Shown in pieces: positions 1 to 8,235 of a stretch of DNA of 10,975 nt. The position numbers were made by a program, and so were the translations under genes. The notes beneath the pieces are model-generated. The model worked only from the letters and a program-made list of their open reading frames with translations, did no database searches and was not told where the DNA came from. Source of the DNA: Gracilimonas sp031580945 (lineage in GTDB: Bacteria > Bacteroidota > Rhodothermia > Balneolales > Balneolaceae); the NCBI GenBank assembly GCA_031580945.1, contig JAVLBT010000099.1:1-10975 (forward strand), given 5' to 3'. How positions within the stretch are numbered: position 1 is the first letter of the stretch; each line of letters begins with the position of its first letter.

Positions 1-157
1 ATTGTATTTGGGGGTTAATGTCAAGGTGGAAGCAGGTAGATTGGCTATTTAGAATCAGGAAAAGAAAATTTAATGCTTTACATTATGAAAGTGGTTGATT
101 TATTTACGATAATCGAACAATAATTTACTTGGCAAAATCTATAATTCTTATTCAACA
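1..157. other. AT-rich leader upstream of the Type III RM operon
   Basis: No convincing gene is visible here. The only small frame is a 12-codon ATG frame at 85-123, too short to support. The mod start at 158 has no Shine-Dalgarno sequence in front of it. A TATAAT at 140-145 lies too close to the start codon to be a normal -10 box, and I could not find a Bacteroidota-type TTG/TAnnTTTG pair with correct spacing. The promoter must be in or before this stretch but I cannot place it. The stretch also contains one copy of the 18-bp direct repeat described separately. Confidence 0.5.
50..67 (+). repeat. Left copy of an imperfect 18-bp direct repeat
   Basis: The sequence TAGAATCAGGAAAAGAAA matches 17 of 18 bases with 10896-10913 (TAGATTCAGGAAAAGAAA), including 13 identical bases in a row. 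Similar A/T-rich bases follow each copy (ATTTA). The two copies bracket every gene in the window, which would fit attachment or target-site duplication of an integrated segment. No integrase or transposase is present in the window to support that. Confidence 0.35.
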
Positions 158-3100
158 ATGACTGAAAACCAGCAAGCACGCCAAAAACTCCAGGATGAAC
201 TCCGAAAACTATTCCAGTTTGATGTATCTGATCTCGATTTTGGGATTTACCGCATCCTGAACCGCAAGAAAGACCAGATTGAACAATTTATTGAAGATGA
301 TTTACTGGATGCGGTTAATGAAGGATTGGAAGAGTATCAGACTGGGGACAAAAAGAAATTTGAAGAGCAGCTCGAAGATGCAAAAAAGAAAATTCCTGCT
401 CAGGCATTTGATGATGATGGGAATATTAAAGCTGAGTTTGAAGGCTTTGAGGATGTAAAGAAGTTTCAGGAAGCTGAAGAAGCGTTGAAGAATTTGACTG
501 TAGGCGCAGATACTGAAAAGAAGATTTACAACGACCTTTTTACCTTTTTCTCCCGGTACTACGATAATGGTGACTTCCTTTCCAAGCGGCGGATAAGCAC
601 CAGGGACTCCAAGTATGCTGTGCCCTATAATGGTGAAGAAGTATTGCTTCATTGGGCTAATAAGGATCAGTATTACATTAAAACCGGAGAGCAATTTACA
701 AGCTTTAAGTTTGAACTGGAGGGCGGAAAGAAATCGGTTTGGTTTAAGGTGGCTCAGGCGGAGACGGAAAAGGATAATGTAAAGGAAGAAGAAGATCGCT
801 CTTTATACTGCGGCCTGAAGATCCCATTGAGGTTGAAGGCGATGAGCTTACCTTGTGGTTTGAATACCGGCCGCTTACCAATGATGAAGAAGAGAAATGG
901 CTCAACCTGTACAAGGAGGTTGAGAAACCACGCAAAACGGTGGATCGCTCTGTATTGTGTGTCGCTTACAATGAGTTTGTGCTGAATGAAGTTGATAAAG
1001 AATGGCGGGATCTGTTGTCGGTCATTCCCAATAACAAAGACCGTTCCATTCTATACCAAAAACTAAATCACTACACTGGCAAAAACACGACCGATTATTT
1101 TATCCATAAAGACCTGAAATCTTTTCTTGAGCGGGAACTGGAGTACTACCTGAAAAACGAAGTTATTCGGGTGAATGACTTTATTGAAGACCAAAGCCAA
1201 CAGGCGATGGAAGTGGCGCTAACCCGTGCCAAGGTGGTGCGACAAATTGGGAAAAAGATCATTGCTTTCCTGAGTCAGATTGAAAACTTCCAAAAGAAGC
1301 TGTTCGAGAAAAAGAAGTTTGTGGTAGATACCCATTACTGCTTTACGCTGGATAAGGTGCCAGAGGATTTATACGACACCATTCTTGAAAATGAAGAACA
1401 GCTAAAATCCTGGGAAGAGTTGTATGCGATGGAAAAATGGGATGGTAAATTGGTGTGGAATGGGAAATGGACTAAAGATTTTTTAAAACAGCACCGATAT
1501 TTAATATTAGACACTAATTTCTTTGACTTAGATTTTAAATATACATTACTATCAAGCTTCAGTGACTTGGAGGATGAGTTAACAGGATTGCTTATAAATG
1601 GGGAAAATTACCAAGCCTTAAAGTTGATGAAATCGAAATACCAGAAAAAAGTAGATGGAATTTATATTGATCCACCATACAATACTAAATCATCCGAAAT
1701 TTTATATAAAAATTCATTCAAGCATTCATCTTGGCTAAGTTTACTTGAAAACAGAATAGAGGTATCAAAAGAATTTTTACGAGAGGATGGTGTATTTACA
1801 GTTACTATAGATGATTACGAAGTTCCAAACTTATGGATGTTACTTAATGAAAAGTTTGGAAGAGGAAATCATTTAGGTACCGCAGCTATTCGAATAAACC
1901 CTGGAGGGCGAAAATCTAAAAGAAAATTGGCGGCACAACACGAGTATGCAATATTTTTTGCTAAAAATGGAAATACTGAAGTTTCAAAAATAAAAGTTGA
2001 TCCGGAGGACAAATCACACAGTTACAAAAAAGATGAAAATGGTGAGTGGTTTGAAGAAAGAAACCTAAGAAAAGAAGGAAAAGATAGTTTTGGTGATGAA
2101 GATTCCAACAGATATTATCCGATTTACTACGATCCAAAAACAGGTAGAATAAGTACTAAAGAGAAATTAGAAATTGAAATTTTACCTCTTGATACAAATG
2201 GACAAAAAAGAATTTGGCGACGGGGAGTTGACGATATTGATGACTTATTTGACGAGGGAGATATTTTCTATAAAAAAACAAAATATGGTCATCAAATATA
2301 TTTTCGTTTTAGAGGCGGTGCAAGCCAAGAGACTCCTAAGAGTTTTTGGGAAGATGCAAAGTATTCTGCAAGTGAGCATGGAACTCAGAAGCTATTAGCT
2401 ATGATGGGGAGAGAGGTTTTTTCTTATCCGAAATCTCCTTTTGCAGTGGAGGAATGTTTGAAGGTCTTAAGTGACAAAAAAAATGCCTTCTTTATAGATT
2501 ATTTTGCAGGATCGGGAACAACAGCTGAGGCCGTCATTCGAATGAATAAATCTGAAAAAGACAGTGATAGAAGGTTTGCTCTTGTGGAAATGGGGCAATA
2601 TTTCGGAAATGCTACATTACCCAGAGTAAAAAAATGTTTTTTTAGCAGAGATTGGGATAACGCAACACCATTAAATGAAGATGGACTTAGTGGTGCGTTT
2701 AAATATCATCTTATAGAATCGTATGAAGACGCATTAAATAACATTGGTTTCAAAGATCCTGAAGATACCCAACAAGCAATGGAGTTTGAGGATTACATGC
2801 TTCATTACATGCTGAATTTTGAAACACAGGGAGTGAGTGCTACACTCCTGAATGAAGATGCCTTTGAGACCCCCTTTGATTACCAGCTAAATATACAGCG
2901 AGGCCACGACTCCCCGAAACCGGAAACCGTGGATATGGTAGAGACCTTCCATTATCTCATTGGATTATGGTTGCAATCACTCCGTAGGCACGATCACCAA
3001 AATCGAAAGTATGTAGTAAGCAAAGGACAAATTCGGAATGAGGATTCCGTTGAAGATGTGTGCATCATTTGGCGCAACACCAACGACCTGGATTTAGAAA

Positions 3101-3240
3101 AAGAAGCAACATGGATTCAAGAAACCATACTTCAGGGTCAAACTTTTGATCGTATCTATATTAACGGAGTTAATAAAGTTAAGAATGCAGAACCAATTGA
3201 GCTCACTTTTCGTGAAAAAATGTTTGAGGATGTAGCATGA
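158..3240 (+). pseudogene. mod: Type III restriction-modification methyltransferase subunit (Mod), frameshifted
   Basis: This is an N6-adenine DNA methyltransferase of the Type III (beta-class) kind, which also recognises the target site for its Res partner. Repaired, it would be about 1026 residues, longer than EcoP-type Mod (about 650) but normal for the long-Mod variant. It opens with a conserved helical N-terminal region (about residues 1-110). DPPYN, the catalytic motif IV, is at 1669-1683, and the SAM-binding FAGSGTT is at 2503-2523; this order defines the beta class, with the target recognition domain between. The gene is split: the frame starting at ATG 158 runs to a stop at 985, but similarity leaves it near 797-805 (after EEEDR) and continues in the next frame as FILRPEDPIEVEGDEL. 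Removing one CT from CTCT at about 798-802, or adding one base, restores a family-like reading. No slippery heptamer or long repeat is visible, so I read it as a mutation. The stop overlaps the res start by ATGA. The core (about 1480-2750) is far more AT-rich than the ends. Confidence 0.9.
1480..2750 (+). other. AT-rich mosaic core of mod (catalytic motifs plus target recognition domain)
   Basis: By hand count, 60-base blocks here are about 22% GC (1501-1560), 25% (1681-1740) and 35% (2221-2280). Blocks in the same gene outside it are about 55% (1201-1260) and 52% (2881-2940). The switch is fairly sharp on both sides and codon choice changes with it, to A/T-ending codons. The segment spans DPPYN, the presumed target recognition domain and FAGSGTT. 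The likely reading is a recombinational replacement of the specificity core from a more AT-rich donor. Boundaries are approximate. Confidence 0.6.
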
Positions 3241-6200
3241 AATTTGAGAAAAGACTGGCACTGACCGGTTATCTCAGAAAAACCTTTGGGGTATCCGACA
3301 TCCATGACAAAAGCAGCGTAAAAGCCTATTACAAGCGGTTCAAAGAAGATGCATCCGGTTCGGCTTACGATGCCAACGGGATAAGCAAAGTATGTAACAT
3401 TCTTAAAACCATTCCCCGTGTTACCATTTCCGAAGAAAAATTACTGGAATACGATCGCAACATTCGCTCCCACTTAGAAAAGATCAACAAAAACAGAACG
3501 GCCAAAGACCAGATTGTATTTAAGTATTTCCAGTTCCTGGCTGGTTTTTACACAGAGTATTATCTTGACCGGGTAACAGAAGATAAGCCTGTGTTCCTGA
3601 AAGAACTCAACGCCTTTGTAGCAGAACAAAAGAAAAGCAACGGGTCTAAAATTCAATATGCTGAATTTGAGGAATCCGACCTCAATAAACTGGCCTATTG
3701 GATGGCTACCGGAAGCGGAAAAACACTCATTCTTCACCTCAACTATTATCAGTTTCAGCATTACATGCCCCGGCTGGATGAAGCCCCGGATAATATTTTA
3801 CTAATTACTCCCAATTCCGGCCTAACCAATCAGCACCAAAAGGAGTTGAATGAGAGCGGTATCCCAAATCAGTATTACCTTGATGGTAACGGAGCCTCCG
3901 GTATTGAACCGGAAACCGTAAAGCTCATCGAAATCACCAAGCTAACTGATGAGAAAAAAGGCGATGGGGACAGTGTAGAAGTTTCCGCTTTTGAAGGGAA
4001 TAACCTGATTTTTGTAGATGAAGGTCATAAAGGCTCCAGTACGGAAGACTCAAAATGGATGGCCCGAAGAAAAGCAATCTCAGAAAATGGGTTTACTTTT
4101 GAATACAGTGCTACTTTTGGTCAATCCTTAAATAAAGCTGCCACTTCTGTTCAGGATGAATACGGAAAAGCGATTGTATTTGATTATGCCTATCCGCGTT
4201 TCTATGAAGATGGCTACGGTAAGAACTATCAAATTTTAAACCTGAGAAAGAAGCAGCATTTTGACGATAAAGATCAACGCCATGTCTATTTGATGGCGAA
4301 TCTGCTCAGCTTTTATGAGCAGAAATTTGTGTACAAGCTGGATGCAGAAACCTTTTACAAGACGTGGAATCTTCATGACCCATTGCTCACCTTTATTGGT
4401 CACAGCGTACAAGCCGGAAAGACGAAATCAAGTCTGGCCAAGGATGAGAAACGGACGGTATCTGATGTGCAGAAAATCGTTCTATTCTTAAATCTTGTAC
4501 TTCAAAATGAAAACGATTGGACCAAAAACACGATTCAGAATTTATTGAGTGGAAAGTCAGGCATAACAGGGCCTGATGATTCCGATATTTTTGAAAATAG
4601 CTTCACGGTACTTAAAGAACGTTTTAAAGGGAAAGCTGATGAAATTTATTCAGACCTATTGGAAACGCTCTTTCATGTAAAAGCTTCGGCACCTTTAAAA
4701 TTGAGCAACATTAAATCTGCCGAGGGTGAAATTGGCTTAAGAGCCGGTAACTGCGATCATTATTTCGGGGTAATCAACATTGGTGAAGACAGCGTATTTC
4801 TGCAATTCGTGGAAGAAAACCTTCCGGATCTGATTGTAGAGGAAGGCGACACCTTTCAGGGTTCCTTGTTTCAACAAATCAATAAACAGCATTCCCCCAT
4901 AAACATGCTAATTGGTTCCCGAAAATTTATTGAAGGCTGGAGTTCCTGGCGAGTTGCCAACATGGGACTCATGAACATCGGGAAGAGTGAAGGCCCTCAA
5001 ATTATACAGTTATTTGGGCGTGGTGTTCGACTGCTTGGAAAAGAACGCAGCCTGATGCGTTCATCCGAGATGACCAATATCCCAAAGCCAGACCATATTG
5101 AACTTCTTGAAACGCTTCAAATTTTTGGGTTACAGGCCAACTACATGGAGCAATTCAGAAAATACCTGAAAGAGGAAGGTATTGACGTTGAGGAGCGGGT
5201 GAAGATCAACCTGAAGATTCAATTTCCAAACTCATTTGAGAATAAGGGATTGTTGGTTATTAAACCTAAAATCAGAGATGAATTTCAGGATGTTGTACAG
5301 CTTGTTTTAAGCAACGATGATAAGATCAAACCCAAGATTGATTTAAAAAGTACCATTGAGGTTGAAGCCTCTGATGATCGAGTTGAAGAGAAACCTGCAG
5401 TCGGGGAAACAGAGCAAAAGATGTTCATTAGTAATGATCATTTACCCTTATTGGATTTTGAGCGGTTGTACCGGGAAGCATGGCACTATCGAAGACAAAA
5501 AGGCTATCGTAACCTATCTTTTGATATGGAAAGTCTCAGATCTATCATTCAAGAGCGAACATATGAATTGTATTGTGATGAAGATCTGTTGGAAGTACAA
5601 AGCTTTTCAGATGTAAAGCGCCTGGAAGAGATTGCCTTAATCATCCTCCGCAAATACATAGATAGTTGGTATAAACGACAACAACAGGAATGGGAATACA
5701 CCCAGTTGGAGTATCACCCCTTTAAGGAGGGCGATAAAAATATTCCCAACTATTCTGAAGATGAACAAGGTTATCAGCTTCGCGTTAAGAAAACCGCAGT
5801 AGATAGGATTGAACAGGAAATTGAAGCATTATTCAGTGATCCGAAAGTATTTGAAAAGGATGTGTTCAAAGGAAATGACGGAAATATCCCCCGCATTTAT
5901 TTTGACCGGCATATTTACCTGCCTTTGCTTATTGAAGACCAAAATGAGGTAATTCAATCCACCCCGCCGGGTTTGAATGAAGGCGAATGGAAGTTCCTGA
6001 AAGACATGAAGAAGTACTTCCAAAGTACGGATGCTGAAAAATTGTTTGAAGGGTATGAAGTATTTGTTTTGAGAAATCAATCTCGCGGCCATGGTATCGG
6101 GTTCCTTTTAGAGGAAGAGCGCTATTTTCCTGACTTCATTGTATGGGTAAAAAATGAAGATGAGCAGCACATCTGTTTCATTGATCCAAAAGGTCTTCAG

Positions 6201-6482
6201 CATCAGATCAACGTAAATGAGAATAATAAAGTGCAATTCTCAAAAGAGATAAAGTCTTACGAAAAGCAGCTAAATGAAAAAAGAGGAAAAGACCAGGTTC
6301 AGCTTCATTCTTTCATTATCTCCCAAACAGATTTAGATGAAGTGAAGAAAAATAATTCAGTTCAGTCGGTAGCGGATCTAAATGAAATGAATATCTTTTT
6401 CCCTAATCCAGATCAGGATGGATATATTGATTTACTTTTAAGGAAGGTATTAGATAAAAAGAAGTCGGTGCAATATGAATAG
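3237..6482 (+). CDS. res: Type III restriction enzyme Res subunit (helicase-nuclease)
   Basis: This is the ATP-dependent translocase and endonuclease subunit of a Type III system, which acts in the cytoplasm in complex with Mod and cuts DNA after ATP-driven communication between unmethylated sites. The 1081-residue protein has the superfamily 2 helicase set: Walker A ATGSGKT at residues 157-163, DEGHK Walker B (261-265), SAT motif III (291-293), and the late helicase motifs around 559-600 including QLFGRGVR (591-598). A C-terminal PD-(D/E)xK nuclease follows: PDF with D966, then FIDPKG with D983 and K985. All motifs look intact and the frame is uninterrupted. The start is set by the ATGA overlap with the mod stop, indicating translational coupling. 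Because Type III Res takes its sequence recognition from Mod, the broken mod upstream probably leaves this protein without a target. Confidence 0.95.
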   Translation: MKFEKRLALTGYLRKTFGVSDIHDKSSVKAYYKRFKEDASGSAYDANGISKVCNILKTIPRVTISEEKLLEYDRNIRSHLEKINKNRTAKDQIVFKYFQFLAGFYTEYYLDRVTEDKPVFLKELNAFVAEQKKSNGSKIQYAEFEESDLNKLAYWMATGSGKTLILHLNYYQFQHYMPRLDEAPDNILLITPNSGLTNQHQKELNESGIPNQYYLDGNGASGIEPETVKLIEITKLTDEKKGDGDSVEVSAFEGNNLIFVDEGHKGSSTEDSKWMARRKAISENGFTFEYSATFGQSLNKAATSVQDEYGKAIVFDYAYPRFYEDGYGKNYQILNLRKKQHFDDKDQRHVYLMANLLSFYEQKFVYKLDAETFYKTWNLHDPLLTFIGHSVQAGKTKSSLAKDEKRTVSDVQKIVLFLNLVLQNENDWTKNTIQNLLSGKSGITGPDDSDIFENSFTVLKERFKGKADEIYSDLLETLFHVKASAPLKLSNIKSAEGEIGLRAGNCDHYFGVINIGEDSVFLQFVEENLPDLIVEEGDTFQGSLFQQINKQHSPINMLIGSRKFIEGWSSWRVANMGLMNIGKSEGPQIIQLFGRGVRLLGKERSLMRSSEMTNIPKPDHIELLETLQIFGLQANYMEQFRKYLKEEGIDVEERVKINLKIQFPNSFENKGLLVIKPKIRDEFQDVVQLVLSNDDKIKPKIDLKSTIEVEASDDRVEEKPAVGETEQKMFISNDHLPLLDFERLYREAWHYRRQKGYRNLSFDMESLRSIIQERTYELYCDEDLLEVQSFSDVKRLEEIALIILRKYIDSWYKRQQQEWEYTQLEYHPFKEGDKNIPNYSEDEQGYQLRVKKTAVDRIEQEIEALFSDPKVFEKDVFKGNDGNIPRIYFDRHIYLPLLIEDQNEVIQSTPPGLNEGEWKFLKDMKKYFQSTDAEKLFEGYEVFVLRNQSRGHGIGFLLEEERYFPDFIVWVKNEDEQHICFIDPKGLQHQINVNENNKVQFSKEIKSYEKQLNEKRGKDQVQLHSFIISQTDLDEVKKNNSVQSVADLNEMNIFFPNPDQDGYIDLLLRKVLDKKKSVQYE

Positions 6483-6624
6483 TAAAATTATTTACCCTTG
6501 CCTCGGTGCTCAAGCTGGTGTACAACTCTACAACCTCACCTGGGAAGAAGTAAAAGTGGTGTACCCGGAGTTTGGGTTGAGTGAGGAGGAGTATGAGGAT
6601 TTTGAGGTAGATGTAAACCAATGA
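6475..6624 (+). CDS. Small 49-residue protein of unknown function
   Basis: This short frame starts at ATG 6475 inside the last codons of res (8-bp overlap) and ends with a TGA that overlaps the next ATG (ATGA at 6621-6624). It encodes 49 residues, acidic towards the C-terminus (GLSEEEYEDFEVDV), with no membrane segment or motif I recognise. The tight overlaps on both sides argue that it is translated as part of the operon. It could be a small accessory protein, or the leftover tail of a larger gene. I do not assign a function. Confidence 0.5.
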   Translation: MNSKIIYPCLGAQAGVQLYNLTWEEVKVVYPEFGLSEEEYEDFEVDVNQ

Positions 6625-6755
6625 GCGAAAGCCAAAACATAGAATGGAAAGCAACATGGAAGGATGAATACCTGAAGTGGATTGGTGGGTTCGCCAATGC
6701 CAGAGGCGGTAAAATTTGCCCTCGTCACGTTGCTCTGCTCCGTGATGCTCAATAG
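6621..6755 (+). pseudogene. Truncated AlbA_2 (Schlafen-like) domain protein, N-terminus only
   Basis: The frame starts at the ATGA overlap and reads MSESQNIEWKATWKDEYLKW, then IGGFANARGGKI. This is the typical opening of AlbA_2-domain ATP-binding/DNA-binding proteins (COG2865-type, often annotated as putative transcriptional regulator or RecG-like helicase), which run to roughly 400-500 residues and are frequent neighbours of restriction systems. The family normally continues with a hydrophobic strand and a GVDD-type turn. Here, after about base 6717, the similarity stops and the frame runs through an unrelated GC-richer block to TAG at 6753-6755, giving only 44 residues. No further piece of the family is found downstream. 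The gene was therefore cut off by a deletion or insertion, and any product would be non-functional. Confidence 0.75.
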
Positions 6756-6780
6756 AGGCTCCGCCTCAAACTAATTTTTT
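6718..6780. repeat. Two-hairpin GC-richer block, candidate interspersed repeat or terminator
   Basis: Immediately after the break in the AlbA_2 fragment there is a block of clearly higher GC with two inverted repeats. The first is TCACG (6725-6729) pairing with CGTGA (6741-6745) across 11 bases. The second is GAGGC (6755-6759) pairing with GCCTC (6763-6767) across 3 bases. A T6 run at 6775-6780 follows the second stem by 7 bases, so it may also end transcription of the RM operon. The composition and structure suggest a small repeat element of the REP or MITE kind, but only one copy is present in the window. Confidence 0.4.
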
Positions 6781-6820
6781 ATATATTCGTTGTTATTACA
6801 TCACACATTGAATAGCCTTC

Positions 6821-7774
6821 ATGCATAAACACCGTATCATATTAAAGAACTTCAATTTGGAGAATGGGAAAATATCCTTCTCTAAGTTGGCTGAGCTTCA
6901 AGATAGATTGACAGCCCTTGCCGAAGGTGCGGTTTTGAATTTGATTGAGGGCAGGAGTAAACCCGGTCGGGGACAAAAGCCCAAGTGGCTTAAAGAAGTG
7001 ATAGATTTTCAGATAACCGGATTAAATCCCGGCTCTACTATATTGGAAATTGAAGCTCCCGAAATTTCTCAGGTTTATCAGGGAAAGCAGTTTGGAATTT
7101 TTGATGAAGCTGATGCTGAAAAATTATTGAACGAAAGTGCATTTGGGTTGTCAAGCTATGTATATGATAAAGCCATCAGGCAGCCTGAATCATCCGGAAT
7201 GCTGGATAAATATTTACTGCAAAAAGTAACTGCTTTCAATAAGATTTTGGATAATGATAATTCTGAGATCAACTTGATTTCTAACGGAAAAAGTAAAGTA
7301 AAGTCAGTTTCAATTAAGAAAAAAACATTGGAAAAAGTATCCATCACAGAACAGAAAACAAGAGAGAGTGTAAAGACTCCCATTATCGGTACTCTTGATG
7401 TGATGAGGCATAAGAAAGAGCAGATGGAAATTGTTACGACAAAAGATCAAAGAATTCGTGCATTTCCCGGAAATAATCTGAACATCAAAAACCTGAAAAA
7501 CTTCTTTGGCGAAAAAGTTAAAATAACGGGGCTAGCTCACTTTAAAACCGACGGCAATCTCAAATACATTGAGATTTTAGATATTCAGACTGCCAAAGGT
7601 GATGCAGAATCTATAGAGGAGCTAACACTTCCCATTTTCGAGGATATTGATTTAAAACGGTTGGCAAAAGAACAAGAATGGCAGGGGTTTAATGAGGGGA
7701 AATTCAAGCAATCCATTAAAGATATGAAGGTGGAAGAATCACCAGAAGAATTGCTTGAATTATTGAAAGAATAA
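6821..7774 (+). CDS. Unrecognised 317-residue protein, candidate antitoxin partner of the PIN protein
   Basis: I do not recognise this family. It is soluble, with no signal peptide or membrane segment. Residues 1-40 look helical. Residues 45-60 are basic (RSKPGRGQKPKWLK), followed by a beta-rich stretch (61-90). Residues 155-185 are a Lys/Thr/Ser-rich linker-like segment. Residues 205-258 alternate hydrophobic and polar residues with FFGEKVKITGLAHFKTDG, in the manner of a small beta-barrel. The C-terminus (265-317) is acidic and amphipathic, ending ESPEELLELLKE. The start at ATG 6821 has no Shine-Dalgarno sequence. It ends 8 bp before the PIN-domain gene, so the two are almost certainly co-transcribed. 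By analogy with VapBC the upstream gene would be the antitoxin and its C-terminal segment could wrap the PIN domain, but 317 residues is several times the usual antitoxin size. The function is inferred from position only. Confidence 0.75.
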   Translation: MHKHRIILKNFNLENGKISFSKLAELQDRLTALAEGAVLNLIEGRSKPGRGQKPKWLKEVIDFQITGLNPGSTILEIEAPEISQVYQGKQFGIFDEADAEKLLNESAFGLSSYVYDKAIRQPESSGMLDKYLLQKVTAFNKILDNDNSEINLISNGKSKVKSVSIKKKTLEKVSITEQKTRESVKTPIIGTLDVMRHKKEQMEIVTTKDQRIRAFPGNNLNIKNLKNFFGEKVKITGLAHFKTDGNLKYIEILDIQTAKGDAESIEELTLPIFEDIDLKRLAKEQEWQGFNEGKFKQSIKDMKVEESPEELLELLKE

Positions 7775-7782
7775 ATTCAGGC

Positions 7783-8232
7783 ATGAATTATCTCTTAGAT
7801 ACAAATATCCTTGTTTACTATATCACAAAGCCAACGTTGTTATCTGCTTTTGAAAATAAGTACCAGCCATTCAGTAATAAAAATGTAGCACTGATATCAA
7901 TTGTTACGGAAGCAGAAATGAAGTCCTTGGCAATCCAGCGGGGTTGGGGCCCAAAGAAGATGCAACAGCTTGAAAAGCTCCTTAGCTATTTTCTCAAAGT
8001 TCCGATTCAAACAGAAAAACAGATTAAAGTTTACGCTGAAATGGATGCCTACAGTAAACACAAAGATCCGGTAAGGAATTATCCCGGAGGCTATTCATCA
8101 ATCACGGTTGGCAAAAATGATCTTTGGATTGCAGCTACAGCTCATATCACAAATTCAAAATTGGTTACTACGGATGGGGATTTTGACCATTTTGATGGAG
8201 TATTTATTGATCTTATAAAGCCGAAAATTTAA
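7783..8232 (+). CDS. PIN-domain ribonuclease, VapC-like toxin
   Basis: PIN-domain proteins are Mg/Mn-dependent single-strand ribonucleases; VapC toxins cut tRNA or rRNA and are silenced by a cognate antitoxin. The four acidic metal ligands are recognisable in this 149-residue protein: D6 in the N-terminal LLDTNI, an acidic residue in VTEAEM (E43 or E45), D113 in KNDLWIAATA, and D131/D133 in TTDGDFDHF. The whole fold fits a complete single-domain VapC, slightly longer than the common 130-140. The start at ATG 7783, 8 bp after the 317-residue gene, has only a weak CAGG upstream, so translation may rely on coupling. It is the second gene of an apparent two-gene operon, the usual toxin position. 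The next gene begins 3 bp after its stop. The frame is intact and the active site looks complete. Confidence 0.88.
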   Translation: MNYLLDTNILVYYITKPTLLSAFENKYQPFSNKNVALISIVTEAEMKSLAIQRGWGPKKMQQLEKLLSYFLKVPIQTEKQIKVYAEMDAYSKHKDPVRNYPGGYSSITVGKNDLWIAATAHITNSKLVTTDGDFDHFDGVFIDLIKPKI

Positions 8233-8235
8233 CGT

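Noticed and set aside
85..123. A 12-codon frame reading MKVVDLFTIIEQ that resembles the first residues of cytosine-5 methyltransferases (VVDLF).
   Set aside because: Only about seven residues match, the following GIGG-type motif is missing, and no more of the family is visible, so chance is as likely as a relic.
140..145. TATAAT as the -10 box of the RM operon.
   Set aside because: It lies 12 bases before the ATG with no -35 at proper distance; in AT-rich sequence such hexamers are expected by chance.
302..694. A 130-codon open frame on the minus strand opposite the start of mod.
   Set aside because: It lies opposite clearly conserved Mod N-terminal coding sequence, and its Phe/Leu/Ile richness is what the reverse of Lys/Glu-rich codons gives.
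790..812. Programmed ribosomal frameshift joining the two parts of mod.
   Set aside because: No X-XXY-YYZ slippery heptamer in the correct frame and no evident downstream stem-loop; the family is normally encoded in one frame.
913..946. AAGGAGG at 913-919 followed by GTG at 940, as an internal restart for the second part of mod.
   Set aside because: The spacing of about 20 bases is too long, and AAGGAG in coding sequence of Lys/Glu-rich proteins is common; genes here do not otherwise use Shine-Dalgarno sites.
6403..6752. Two overlapping minus-strand frames across the res end and the AlbA_2 fragment.
   Set aside because: They have no motif and lie opposite better supported, overlapping + strand frames.
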